Shown here: piece after piece, positions 8,476 to 16,010 of the stretch | How positions within the stretch are numbered: the first letter of the stretch is position 1 | How the letters are laid out: every line of letters starts with the position of its first letter | Assembly: GCF_027158485.1 (NCBI RefSeq) | Contig: NZ_JAMKYJ010000008.1 | Strand: one strand, 5' to 3' | Source: Oxalobacter formigenes | Lineage (GTDB): Bacteria; Pseudomonadota; Gammaproteobacteria; Burkholderiales; Burkholderiaceae_D | Length of the DNA stretch: 64,000 bases | The notes under the pieces: model-generated | Seen by the model: the letters and a program-made list of their open reading frames with translations, nothing else | What the model was told of the DNA's origin: nothing | Databases searched by the model: none | Translations under genes and position numbers: made by a program

Positions 8476-8723
8476 ATGAATAATATGAATATCACGTCAT
8501 TTCGGAAAAATATTTTTCCGTGCTCGAACAGGTGATCAAATTCAACCAGCCGGTTAACATCAGTACAAAAGACGGGCATGCCGTGATGATCAGTGAGGCG
8601 GATTACAGGAGCCTTATCGAGACGCTTTATGTTTCGTCGGTTCCCGGGCTGAAGGAACAGATTCTGGCAGGGATGAAAGAGCCATTGTCTGACAGCCAGC
8701 CTGCAGATGAGGTGACGTGGTGA
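8476..8723 (+). pseudogene. yefM: YefM-like antitoxin, frameshifted near the N-terminus
   Basis: ATG 8476 with GAGG upstream encodes MNNMNITSFRKNIF, then the frame is lost in the T5 run at 8513-8517. The rest (VLEQVIKFNQPVNISTKDG, then HAVMISEADYRSL) continues in another frame up to the TGA at 8721. One more T would restore a normal ~82-residue YefM/Phd antitoxin. The intact part can start at GTG 8520, which lacks most of the first DNA-binding strand-helix. The antitoxin neutralises YoeB and represses the operon. With an active toxin next door a truly null antitoxin is unlikely, so this is a sequencing error, slippage, or internal initiation. Confidence 0.75.
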
Positions 8724-8989
8724 GTTACCGGATTGTGTACTGCAACTATGCGTTAATGGACATACCGAAGTTAAAAGCGGCTCATCCGGAAGAAAAAACG
8801 AAAAACCTGATTGACGTGTTGAGAAATGACCCGTTTGGTACTATCCCTGCCTATGAAAAGCTGGTGGGCGATCTGCAAGGGGTATTTTCAAGAAGGATCA
8901 ATATCAGACACAGACTGGTTTATGAGGTTTTTGAAGAGGAAAAGGTGGCCAGAATGCTCTCTATGTGGTCTCACTATGAAGGTTTTTGA
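8717..8989 (+). CDS. yoeB: YoeB/Txe-type mRNA interferase toxin
   Basis: 90 residues with the RelE-fold YoeB signature: NDPFGTIPAYEKLVGDL, SRRINIRHRLVYEV and MWSHYEGF at the C-terminus. The conserved Arg residues and terminal HYEGF correspond to the ribosome-dependent endoribonuclease active site. It cuts mRNA in the ribosomal A site when freed from YefM. It starts at GTG 8717 (or 8720), overlapping the antitoxin stop, as usual for translationally coupled toxin-antitoxin pairs. It appears intact even though the antitoxin frame is broken. Confidence 0.9.
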   Translation: MVSYRIVYCNYALMDIPKLKAAHPEEKTKNLIDVLRNDPFGTIPAYEKLVGDLQGVFSRRINIRHRLVYEVFEEEKVARMLSMWSHYEGF

Positions 8990-9041
8990 AGAGCTTGTTA
9001 CCAGCCGGGTGTTAAAAGATAAAAGGCTTGTCTGTTAAAAA

Positions 9042-9072
9042 GCCATTGCCAGGATCCTGGATGGTTTTTTTT
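9042..9072 (+). terminator. Terminator after yefM-yoeB
   Basis: CCAT-TG-CCAGG pairs with CCTGG-ATGG, with a two-base bulge, followed by eight T. Confidence 0.7.
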
Positions 9073-9094
9073 CGGCTGTGGTTTGGTGAGATGT

Positions 9095-10645
9095 TTATCG
9101 CTGTCTGGACGCGAATTTGCCGATGGCCAGAAAGAGGACGGCGATGGCGAGGATCAACAGGTTGCCGTAGCGGATGTACGGGGTCGAGCCATGGTAGCCC
9201 TGTACGGTGACGTCGAGCTCACTGCGGGTGTAGGGGGTGAGGGTAGCCTGTATGTTGCCCTGGGCGTTGATGACGGCGGTGGCGCCGGTGTTGGTGGCGC
9301 GCAGCATGGGGCGGCGGGTTTCCAGCGAGCGCATTTGCGAGATTTGCAGGTGCTGGGGCAGGGCGATGGTGTTGCCGAACCAGGCGATGTTGGAGACGTT
9401 CAGCAAAATGGTGGGCTGGCTGTTGCCGATTTCCTGTTCATTGCGGATCTGGTCGACGATTTCCTCGCCGAAGATGTCTTCATAGCAGATGTTGGGCATG
9501 ATCCACTGGTCTTTGACGGCAAACGGTTTTTGCAGCGGGTCGCCACGGGTGAAGTCGCCCAGAGGAATGCGCATCATGTTGACGAACCAGCGAAATCCGG
9601 TCGGGACGAATTCACCGAAGGGAACGAGGTGGTGCTTGTTGTAGCGGTAGCCGAATTGCCCTGTTTTTCCATGGTCGTCGGGTGAGATAACGACGAGGCT
9701 GTTGGTGTAGTTTTTCGGACTGTCGGCCAGCGGGATGCCTAAAGCGATGTGTGAGAAGCTGCGGGCGGCGAACTGCGCAAGGTGTTCGAGGTAACCGGTC
9801 GGCAATTGCTGGATGTAGACCGGTACGGCAGTTTCGGGGGTGACGATCAGGTCAGCCTGTTTGCCGGTGATGGCGTCGGCATACATGGTGAGCGCCGTGG
9901 TGATTTGTTCGGGGGTGAATTTGAATTCCTGAGGGATGTTGCCCTGCAACAGGCGTACCTGTATGGGTTGGCCTGCGGGTTCTGTCCACTGGACATGGCG
10001 CAGGAACTGGCCTGCCACCAGAATGACGACAATGGGCAAAATGGATGCGGTCAGAAGTTTTATCCAGTGGTCGCGCCCGATGGTGAAAAAGAGCGCGATG
10101 GCTCCGGCGACGATGGCGGCGACAAAACAGATGCCATAGACGCCGACGATGGGGGCGTATCCGGCCAGTGGGCTGTCGGTGTGGGCGTAGCCGGTGACGA
10201 CCCAGGGCAGTCCGGTGACGATCCAGCCGCGTACCCATTCGAAGATGGCCCAGAAGGCAGGGAAGATGAAGAAGACGGTGACGGTGTTTGTCGCGTTCCA
10301 TCTTTTCATGAAAAAACGGGTCAGGCCTGTGGCAAAACCGGCCAGTATGCCCAGAAAGAGCGAGAGCAGGACGACGGCGGTCACGGCCATGGGGGCATTC
10401 ATGCCACCGTACTGGTGCATGCTGACGAAAAGCCAGTGGATGCCTGAAACAAGGCTGCCGAAGCCGTAGGCCCAGCCGAGGATGAAAGCGGTTTTGGCCC
10501 TGTCGGTGCGGATAACCAGGCTGGCGAGTATGGCCAGTGCGAGGATCTGGACGATCCAGTAATGGTATGGGGCGAAGGCGAAAGTGTTACACGCGCCGGC
10601 AATGACAGCGATTAGTGGAAGCATTAAGGGCTTTAATCGTTTCAT
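9095..10645 (-). CDS. lnt: Apolipoprotein N-acyltransferase
   Basis: 516 residues: about six to seven N-terminal membrane helices, then a periplasmic nitrilase domain and one C-terminal helix. The Glu-Lys-Cys triad is visible as E271 (TPETAVP), K337 (YNKHHLVPFGEF) and C387 (PNICYEDIFG), the cysteine at the same number as in E. coli. Lnt adds the third acyl chain to outer-membrane lipoproteins, so the cell is diderm; several lipobox proteins in this window are likely clients. ATG 10645 opens straight into the first helix, so a 17-residue upstream extension is discarded. The corC gene upstream on the same strand is a very common partner of lnt. Confidence 0.95.
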   Translation of the reverse strand: MKRLKPLMLPLIAVIAGACNTFAFAPYHYWIVQILALAILASLVIRTDRAKTAFILGWAYGFGSLVSGIHWLFVSMHQYGGMNAPMAVTAVVLLSLFLGILAGFATGLTRFFMKRWNATNTVTVFFIFPAFWAIFEWVRGWIVTGLPWVVTGYAHTDSPLAGYAPIVGVYGICFVAAIVAGAIALFFTIGRDHWIKLLTASILPIVVILVAGQFLRHVQWTEPAGQPIQVRLLQGNIPQEFKFTPEQITTALTMYADAITGKQADLIVTPETAVPVYIQQLPTGYLEHLAQFAARSFSHIALGIPLADSPKNYTNSLVVISPDDHGKTGQFGYRYNKHHLVPFGEFVPTGFRWFVNMMRIPLGDFTRGDPLQKPFAVKDQWIMPNICYEDIFGEEIVDQIRNEQEIGNSQPTILLNVSNIAWFGNTIALPQHLQISQMRSLETRRPMLRATNTGATAVINAQGNIQATLTPYTRSELDVTVQGYHGSTPYIRYGNLLILAIAVLFLAIGKFASRQR

Positions 10646-10740
10646 TGGCCGTCGGTGTCCCTTTCTTCGGGAAAATTTTTTCCCCGGGAACGTCAAAGGT
10701 TCCCTTTGTCCATCCGTTCCCGCAAGGGGAGCGGCGGTGT

Positions 10741-11064
10741 CTAGTTGTACAGGCGGTTTACTTCGCTACCGCTCATATCGACTTCACTGGTCGGGTCGTC
10801 GATATCGGGATCGATGTAACCCATGCAAATGCCGGTGTCGTCCATGTCGCCGAGTTCGACGTCTCCGAGCGGGTCCTGATAGGCAACCGCTTCCATTGAT
10901 GGCGGTGTGAACGGATCGGGTTCGCACTGGGCATCAAGGTGGTTCATGCTGCGGCCGGTCGTGTTCAGTTCGAACGTCGGGTCGTCAGCCTCGTTGTCGA
11001 TATAGTTCAGGCAGATGCCGGTATCGTCGGCATCGTTTTTTTCGATGTCTTTGTCAGTCTTCAT
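10741..11064 (-). CDS. Small acidic protein with an internal duplication
   Basis: 107 residues, strongly acidic, with no signal peptide or membrane segment. Two copies of one unit are seen: ADDTGICLNYIDNEADDPTF at about residues 11-30 and MDDTGICMGYIDPDIDDPTS at about 74-93. Each holds a TGIC-x2-YID core with one cysteine and is followed by a similar tail (GRSMNHL / GSEVNRLY). It lies between corC and lnt on the same strand, so it is probably co-transcribed with them. I do not recognise the family. The paired Cys/Asp motifs could bind a metal, but that is a guess. Confidence 0.7.
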   Translation of the reverse strand: MKTDKDIEKNDADDTGICLNYIDNEADDPTFELNTTGRSMNHLDAQCEPDPFTPPSMEAVAYQDPLGDVELGDMDDTGICMGYIDPDIDDPTSEVDMSGSEVNRLYN

Positions 11065-11196
11065 AAATACCTCATTTTTGGCTAATGTTTAATGGCCTGC
11101 CTTCCGTTACCGGAGTCAACAGATTGTAACTGTTAATCGGCAAATTGGGTCCTTTTTCTGTATTTTCAAGGACCCCGGAAAAGCAATGTGCGTATT

Positions 11197-12081
11197 TTAC
11201 AGCGTTACCGGATTTTTTTCCTGCATCGCTGCGTTTTTTTCGACGAGAAGGGTGTGAAGTTGACGTGCATCAGCCCGCAGGACTTCGAAGTGGAGATCGC
11301 CGATGTCGAAGGTGTCGCCCTTGTGCGGGACGCGACCGAGATGGTTGGCGACGAAGCCGCCGATGGTGTCGACGCGGTTGTCTTCGAGTCCGGTGCCGAG
11401 CGTTTTGTTGAAGTCTTCCATTTCAGTTAAGGCCGGAATGCGCCAGCGGGGGCCATTGGTTCCGGCTTTCAGGGGAACGATTTTGTCTTCATCTTCTTCT
11501 TCGTCGAATTCGTCTTCGATGTCGCCGACGATTTGTTCCAGCACGTCTTCGATGGTGACAAGGCCGGAGATGCTGCCGAATTCGTCGATGACGATGGCCA
11601 TGTGGTTGTGGTTGTTACGGAAGTCGCGAAGCAGCACGTTCAAGCGTTTGGATTCGGGGATGAAGACGGCGGGGTGCAGGATTTCACGAACGGAAAAACC
11701 TTCTTCGTGGTAGTGCAGGAGGTCTTTGGCATGGAGGATGCCGATGACTTCGTCCGTTTCGCCTTCTACTGCCGGATAGCGGGAATGACCATTTTCGATG
11801 ACGTTGCCGATCCATTCATCGATGGGGCGCGTAATGTCAATGACGTACATCTGGGAACGAGGCACCATGATGTCACGTACGGCTGATTCGAATACCTTGA
11901 AGACGCCTTCGATCATGGACAGGCATTCTGAGTCGATCAGTTTGCGTTCCTGGGCATCGTGAAGGATTTCCAGCAGTTCGGTACGGGAATCGGGTTCAGG
12001 GGAGATGAATGCGGCCAGTCTGTCCAGAAGGGACACGGCCGGTTTGGTGGCATTTTGCCAGGGTTCAGGTCGCTCGGGCAT
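11197..12081 (-). CDS. corC: CorC/HlyC-family CBS-domain protein
   Basis: 294 residues: two tandem CBS domains (about 70-190, starting near VRDIMVPRSQMYVID) followed by a CorC_HlyC C-terminal domain (about 205-285, with DTIGGFVANHLGRVPHKGD). It lacks the membrane DUF21 domain, like the short cytosolic CorC/YbeX of enterobacteria. It is linked to Mg/Co efflux and, through conserved neighbourhood with lnt, ybeY and ybeZ, to ribosome and envelope maintenance. Here corC, the small acidic gene and lnt run in one direction. An Asp/Glu run (FDEEEDEDK) lies between the domains, as in other members. Confidence 0.92.
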   Translation of the reverse strand: MPERPEPWQNATKPAVSLLDRLAAFISPEPDSRTELLEILHDAQERKLIDSECLSMIEGVFKVFESAVRDIMVPRSQMYVIDITRPIDEWIGNVIENGHSRYPAVEGETDEVIGILHAKDLLHYHEEGFSVREILHPAVFIPESKRLNVLLRDFRNNHNHMAIVIDEFGSISGLVTIEDVLEQIVGDIEDEFDEEEDEDKIVPLKAGTNGPRWRIPALTEMEDFNKTLGTGLEDNRVDTIGGFVANHLGRVPHKGDTFDIGDLHFEVLRADARQLHTLLVEKNAAMQEKNPVTL

Positions 12082-12332
12082 GGCTTTTTAAACGGGACTC
12101 CTTGTGTTGGAAAGCTATAGGATACACGAATTGTAAAAATGGACAATATTTTGAAACAGATCGTTTTTCACGTGTTAAAGTTGAGTTAGATGGTTTTTCT
12201 GTGTTTTTGAGGACTAATTGGATGCATCTGTCGGATTTTGGGAGCGGTTGCAACCGGCGAGAAGGGATAATCAAAAGGGGCCGGGACAACAAGTGACCGT
12301 TTTGTTACTTATTTTTTAAAACGGAGTGCGAT

Positions 12333-13085
12333 ATGTCAGGCGAAGTGGAAAAGGATTTTCAGGAAATTCAGATCAGGATGGCGTCTTTGATGACGGGCAT
12401 GGGTGAGCCGGTGCTGAAGCTTCTGGATCCGAAGCCGGGCGAGCGGATTCTGGACATGGGCTGTGGTCTGGGCGTGCTGGCCGAAGAGATGGTGAAGATG
12501 GGCTGCGAGGTGGTTGCTATTGACGTGAATTCACAGGCGGTCGAGGCAACACGGCAGCGCAATGTGGATGCACGGCTGATGAATGCGGAGGCGATGACGT
12601 TCAGGGATGAGTTCGACGCGGTTTTTTCGAATGCCTCGCTGCACTGGATGCGCCATGCGAACCGGGCGATCGAGGGGGTCTCGCGTGCGCTGAAAAAAGG
12701 CGGCCGTTTTGTCGGTGAAACCGGCGACAGGAATAATCTCAAAAATGTGATTGCGGCTGTCCAGACGGCTCTGGAACGCCGGGGGATTGAAATCGAGAAT
12801 CTGCATCCCTGGATTTTTTATACGCATGACAGCCTGACGGGTTTGATTGAGAATCATGGGATGAAACTCAAGTCGATGGAAACGCTCGAGAGGCCGACAA
12901 CGCTGCCGGGGACGGTCAGTGAGTGGATGTCGGTGTATGCGAATAATTATTTGTCCTGCCTGCATCCGAAAGAGCGCGAGGCGTTTCTGGATGAGTTGAT
13001 GGAGCTGGCGAGACCGACCTTGTTCCGGGATGGCAAGTGGTTTGCGGATTATGTCCGCTTGCGGTTTCATGCGGTCAAATCCTGA
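12333..13085 (+). CDS. Class I SAM-dependent methyltransferase (copy 1)
   Basis: 250 residues. Motif I (ERILDMGCGLGVLAEEM, about 38-54) is the SAM-binding glycine loop, motif II is VVAIDVNSQAV, and the FSNASLHWM segment corresponds to motif IV of the trans-aconitate/UbiE-like methyltransferases. Substrate unknown. Shine-Dalgarno GGAG precedes ATG 12333. A paralogue follows 66 nt downstream in the same direction with the same motif order (AVFSNAxLHWM, then KxGGRFV), so the pair arose by tandem duplication. Confidence 0.85.
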   Translation: MSGEVEKDFQEIQIRMASLMTGMGEPVLKLLDPKPGERILDMGCGLGVLAEEMVKMGCEVVAIDVNSQAVEATRQRNVDARLMNAEAMTFRDEFDAVFSNASLHWMRHANRAIEGVSRALKKGGRFVGETGDRNNLKNVIAAVQTALERRGIEIENLHPWIFYTHDSLTGLIENHGMKLKSMETLERPTTLPGTVSEWMSVYANNYLSCLHPKEREAFLDELMELARPTLFRDGKWFADYVRLRFHAVKS

Positions 13086-13151
13086 TGAAGGGATTTTTGC
13101 GGTTTGAATGGCAAGGCGTGTGTGTAGGTTTTTCTTTTTACCGGGGTGAGC

Positions 13152-13922
13152 ATGGTTTCAAAATTGATGCAGACGTGGGATGCGGATTCTTATGCCAAAG
13201 AGGCGCGTTTTGTTTCCGAGCTGGGGATGCCGGTGCTTCGGCTTTTGGCACCGAAGTTTCATGAGCGGATTCTGGATGTAGGCTGTGGGGACGGGTATCT
13301 GGCGCAGCAGATGATTTTGATGGGGTGTGAGGTTGTCGGGGTGGATTCTTCCCGTGAACTGGTGGCGGCGGCAAAAGCGCGCGGGGTCGATGCCCGTGTG
13401 ATGAACGCCGAGGCGCTGACGTTCGAGTCGGAGTTCGATGCGGTTTTTTCGAATGCGGCCCTGCACTGGATGGTGCATCTTGACAAGGTGATGGCGGGGG
13501 TTTTCCGGGCGCTGAAAGCGGGCGGCCGTTTTGTGGTGGAATGTGGCGGCAAGGGGAATGTGAAGGCCATCCGGGAAGGGATTGAATATGCGTTTGGCCG
13601 CCGGGGTCTGGATGGGTATGCCTTGCCGAAGCCCTGGCATTTTCTGGATGTTCCTGAAACGAAGAAGTTGCTGGAAGGTGCTGGTTTTGTCGTGGAATCG
13701 ATTGAACTGTTTGAGCGGCCGACGCCTTTGCCGGGGGACGTGGGGGGCTGGGTCTCGACGTTTGCGAAGGATTTTCTGGCCTCGTTTGATGCGGAAAACC
13801 GGGAAGACTTTGTCAATGACGTGATCGAACACTGCAAGCCGAAGTTGATGCAGGCGGACGGGACATGGGTTGCCGATTATGTGCGATTGCGGTTTTCGGC
13901 GGAGAAGCCGGTTATGCCTTGA
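13152..13922 (+). CDS. Class I SAM-dependent methyltransferase (copy 2)
   Basis: 256 residues, a tandem paralogue of the preceding gene: ERILDVGCGDGYLAQQM (motif I), VVGVDSSRELV, DAVFSNAALHWM and a similar C-terminal RPTPLPGDVGGWVSTF / VADYVRLRFSAEK. ATG 13152 with GGGGTGAGC upstream is preferred to an in-frame GTG at 13146. Substrate unknown. The two copies differ most between about residues 140 and 180, the usual substrate-lid region, so they may act on related but different compounds. A strong terminator follows. Confidence 0.85.
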   Translation: MVSKLMQTWDADSYAKEARFVSELGMPVLRLLAPKFHERILDVGCGDGYLAQQMILMGCEVVGVDSSRELVAAAKARGVDARVMNAEALTFESEFDAVFSNAALHWMVHLDKVMAGVFRALKAGGRFVVECGGKGNVKAIREGIEYAFGRRGLDGYALPKPWHFLDVPETKKLLEGAGFVVESIELFERPTPLPGDVGGWVSTFAKDFLASFDAENREDFVNDVIEHCKPKLMQADGTWVADYVRLRFSAEKPVMP

Positions 13923-13944
13923 GGGGTATTTTGAAGCTTGATTG

Positions 13945-13973
13945 AAAAAGCCGTTCATTTGAACGGCTTTTTT
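13945..13973 (+). terminator. Terminator after the methyltransferase pair
   Basis: GCCGTTC (13950-13956) pairs with GAACGGC (13961-13967), followed by a T-run. Confidence 0.85.
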
Positions 13974-14048
13974 ATGGTTTGAACGATATGTCAGGTGGAA
14001 TGTGATCTGTCTTTGATTCAAGAGGCAGAAGAAGGGATTGAACAGTAA

Positions 14049-14075
14049 GAGCGCACCTGTATGGTGCGCTTTTTT
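14049..14075. terminator. Terminator between methyltransferase and tail-collar genes
   Basis: GCGCACC (14051-14057) and GGTGCGC (14063-14069) around a 5-nt loop. The T-run is on the + strand; on the minus strand it lies 25 bases past the stop of the tail-collar gene. Confidence 0.75.
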
Positions 14076-14100
14076 CACATCTTTATGGTGGCTTTCCTGA

Positions 14101-15555
14101 TTATGCCGATGCTGCCCATCCGGATACATACCATCTGTTCGATTGCTGGTTTGCAGCGTCACTGAACCAGCCGATTTGTGTGGCCGTTACGGTAGTGACG
14201 GCTGTCCATGTCTTTGCAGAGGTAACGTTGCTGTCATAGCCGGATATGATGGATCGTGTTACAAAGTAATTGGCATCCTGCATGGGAACGAGCAGGTTAA
14301 TTTGCGGGGTATTGTTTCCGGATGTGGTTCCTCCCTGTTCCACCCAGCCATCCGACCATTTCCGGTACCAGTTCGTACCGTCGTTGAACGTTTCGGTGAC
14401 ATGTTTGTGGGTTGCGACCTCATTGGCCAGCTCGGTGATGTCGATCAGGCCGGGGTTCGTCGCGGCATCGAAGGCCTTGATGCAGGGCAGCAGGGTCAAG
14501 GCAGGCGGCTGGACAGTATTGGATGCGCCGTAGATGGGATTTGAACGTGATGCATCTATTGTCGTTACATCGCCGTTGGATGTCTGACTTCCAACACCGG
14601 CATTCAAAATAATACTGCCACTTGCCAATTTCGTTACAGCAGCATTTCCGATACCCCATATACTTCCGGGATTTACACTATCGCCAAACGGTCTTGATAC
14701 CAATTTCGCCTGAAAAGTTGGCAGCCCCGCCTCGATCTTCTGCCCCGGCGTCTTGCTCCCTTGCGCAAACCGGTCGATCAGGTCAGGCAGGTTGAACGTG
14801 GTCGATCCATCGCCTTCCCCGAAGGTCGTCCCGATTGTTTCAAACAGTTCCGGATACGTTTGTCGTCCCACGGCCGCGCCGTCTGCTTTCAGGTAACCAG
14901 CCGGTGGGGTTGGCATGGCGAAGTATTCGATGGTTCCGATTGGTACTCCACTTTGCGGCGTGATGCCTTTGGCCGGGTTTTGAAGCACCCATTTGTCCAG
15001 TGCTTCATCGTATTGCATTTCAAGCCAGTGTCCCGCTCCGGCGATGTCACCGATTGCCAGCGGCAGGTTGTTGCCCTTGACGACGGGTTTCGCTCCGGTT
15101 TCATCGGCATTGAAGCTCGGGCTGGTTCCCGTATTTTTTTCCCTGGCACGCACGTGTACCGTAAGGCCGTTTTCCAGTTCTTTAACTTCTGGAGTGAAGT
15201 GCGCGGTCAATGCGTCTGCCGATCCTTGTGCTTCGGCGATCAACAGGGACGAAACCGAACCGATCGCGGTTTCGATTTGCCGGCAGAGGCTGTCGATGTC
15301 GCCGTTGTCAAGGAGGGCTTCTCCGGTTTTGGCGGCGGCAAACCGCGCGAGGGCGGCTGTGATGGACGAGCTTTGCCGCATGACCTTGTTCAGTTCGGAC
15401 GATTTTGCCAGTCCTTTTGCAAAGCCGTTGCCCAATGCGGCGAGTGTTTCGTATTCGGCCTGTCCGATGATGTTGGCATCTCTATTCGTGGCGAAGGGTT
15501 TGAAGTCGTTTTGCGGGACTGTTGCGCCGGTTTTGCCTTGTGTTGGTGTATTCAT
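14101..15555 (-). CDS. Phage tail-collar/tail-fibre protein (copy D)
   Basis: 484 residues. The N-terminal ~110 are alpha-helical (MNTPTQGKTG start). A central phage tail-collar domain follows at about 205-265: GTIEYFAMPTPPAGYLKADG, then GRQTYPELFETIGTTFGEGD and FNLPDLIDRF. After a variable linker comes a tip with the YRKWSDGWVEQGG motif, which is also present in the copy at 22286-23470. Such proteins form receptor-binding fibres of phage tails. There are no other tail genes nearby, so this is an orphan. ATG 15555 is supported by GGGAGATATC just upstream. The leader carries an AGGCTGACCGAAGAAAAA motif shared with the other two tail-collar genes. Confidence 0.85.
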   Translation of the reverse strand: MNTPTQGKTGATVPQNDFKPFATNRDANIIGQAEYETLAALGNGFAKGLAKSSELNKVMRQSSSITAALARFAAAKTGEALLDNGDIDSLCRQIETAIGSVSSLLIAEAQGSADALTAHFTPEVKELENGLTVHVRAREKNTGTSPSFNADETGAKPVVKGNNLPLAIGDIAGAGHWLEMQYDEALDKWVLQNPAKGITPQSGVPIGTIEYFAMPTPPAGYLKADGAAVGRQTYPELFETIGTTFGEGDGSTTFNLPDLIDRFAQGSKTPGQKIEAGLPTFQAKLVSRPFGDSVNPGSIWGIGNAAVTKLASGSIILNAGVGSQTSNGDVTTIDASRSNPIYGASNTVQPPALTLLPCIKAFDAATNPGLIDITELANEVATHKHVTETFNDGTNWYRKWSDGWVEQGGTTSGNNTPQINLLVPMQDANYFVTRSIISGYDSNVTSAKTWTAVTTVTATQIGWFSDAANQQSNRWYVSGWAASA

Positions 15556-16010
15556 GATATCTCCCAATAAGCTCCCGTCACTTTCCGTGAAGGGAAGTGG
15601 TCAGTTAATCCAGTACAGCGAATTGTTGGCGCGCCGGTAAAGATGGTAACAGGCTGTTTTTCTTCGGTCAGCCTGTTTATTAAAAAGGTGATCGTGTCGG
15701 GATGGGAAGTGTCAGGCAGATGATGTTTGCCTGCGGTTCGCCTGGTTCTGGTGTTCGTCCCGAGGATCGTTTTCATTGCAATTTCATAGCATTTTTCTGG
15801 GGATTTTTTCTTTTCAGGTATTTGTTTTTTAATGAATTTATTGGGCGGTTTTGTTTTTTTCAGGTAGCCGGTTTTTTATGTCGGGGTTTAAAAATATCCT
15901 TGTTACAATTTTTTCTGTCACTCAATGGGAAAATGTTTCTTTAAGGAAACTAATTGGAGTAAAATAAACATATTTAAACAGCTTGTTAACGGTTTTTCAG
16001 GAGGAATATC
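15556..16010. other. Divergent intergenic region, tail-collar D / autotransporter
   Basis: On the minus strand, AACAGGCTG and CAGCCTGTT (about 15648-15677) form a 9-bp stem whose loop is ACCGAAGAAAAA, the conserved leader motif of the tail-collar genes. Toward 16010 the DNA is AT-rich and ends in the autotransporter Shine-Dalgarno sequence CAGGAGGAATATC. No gene seen. Confidence 0.5.
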
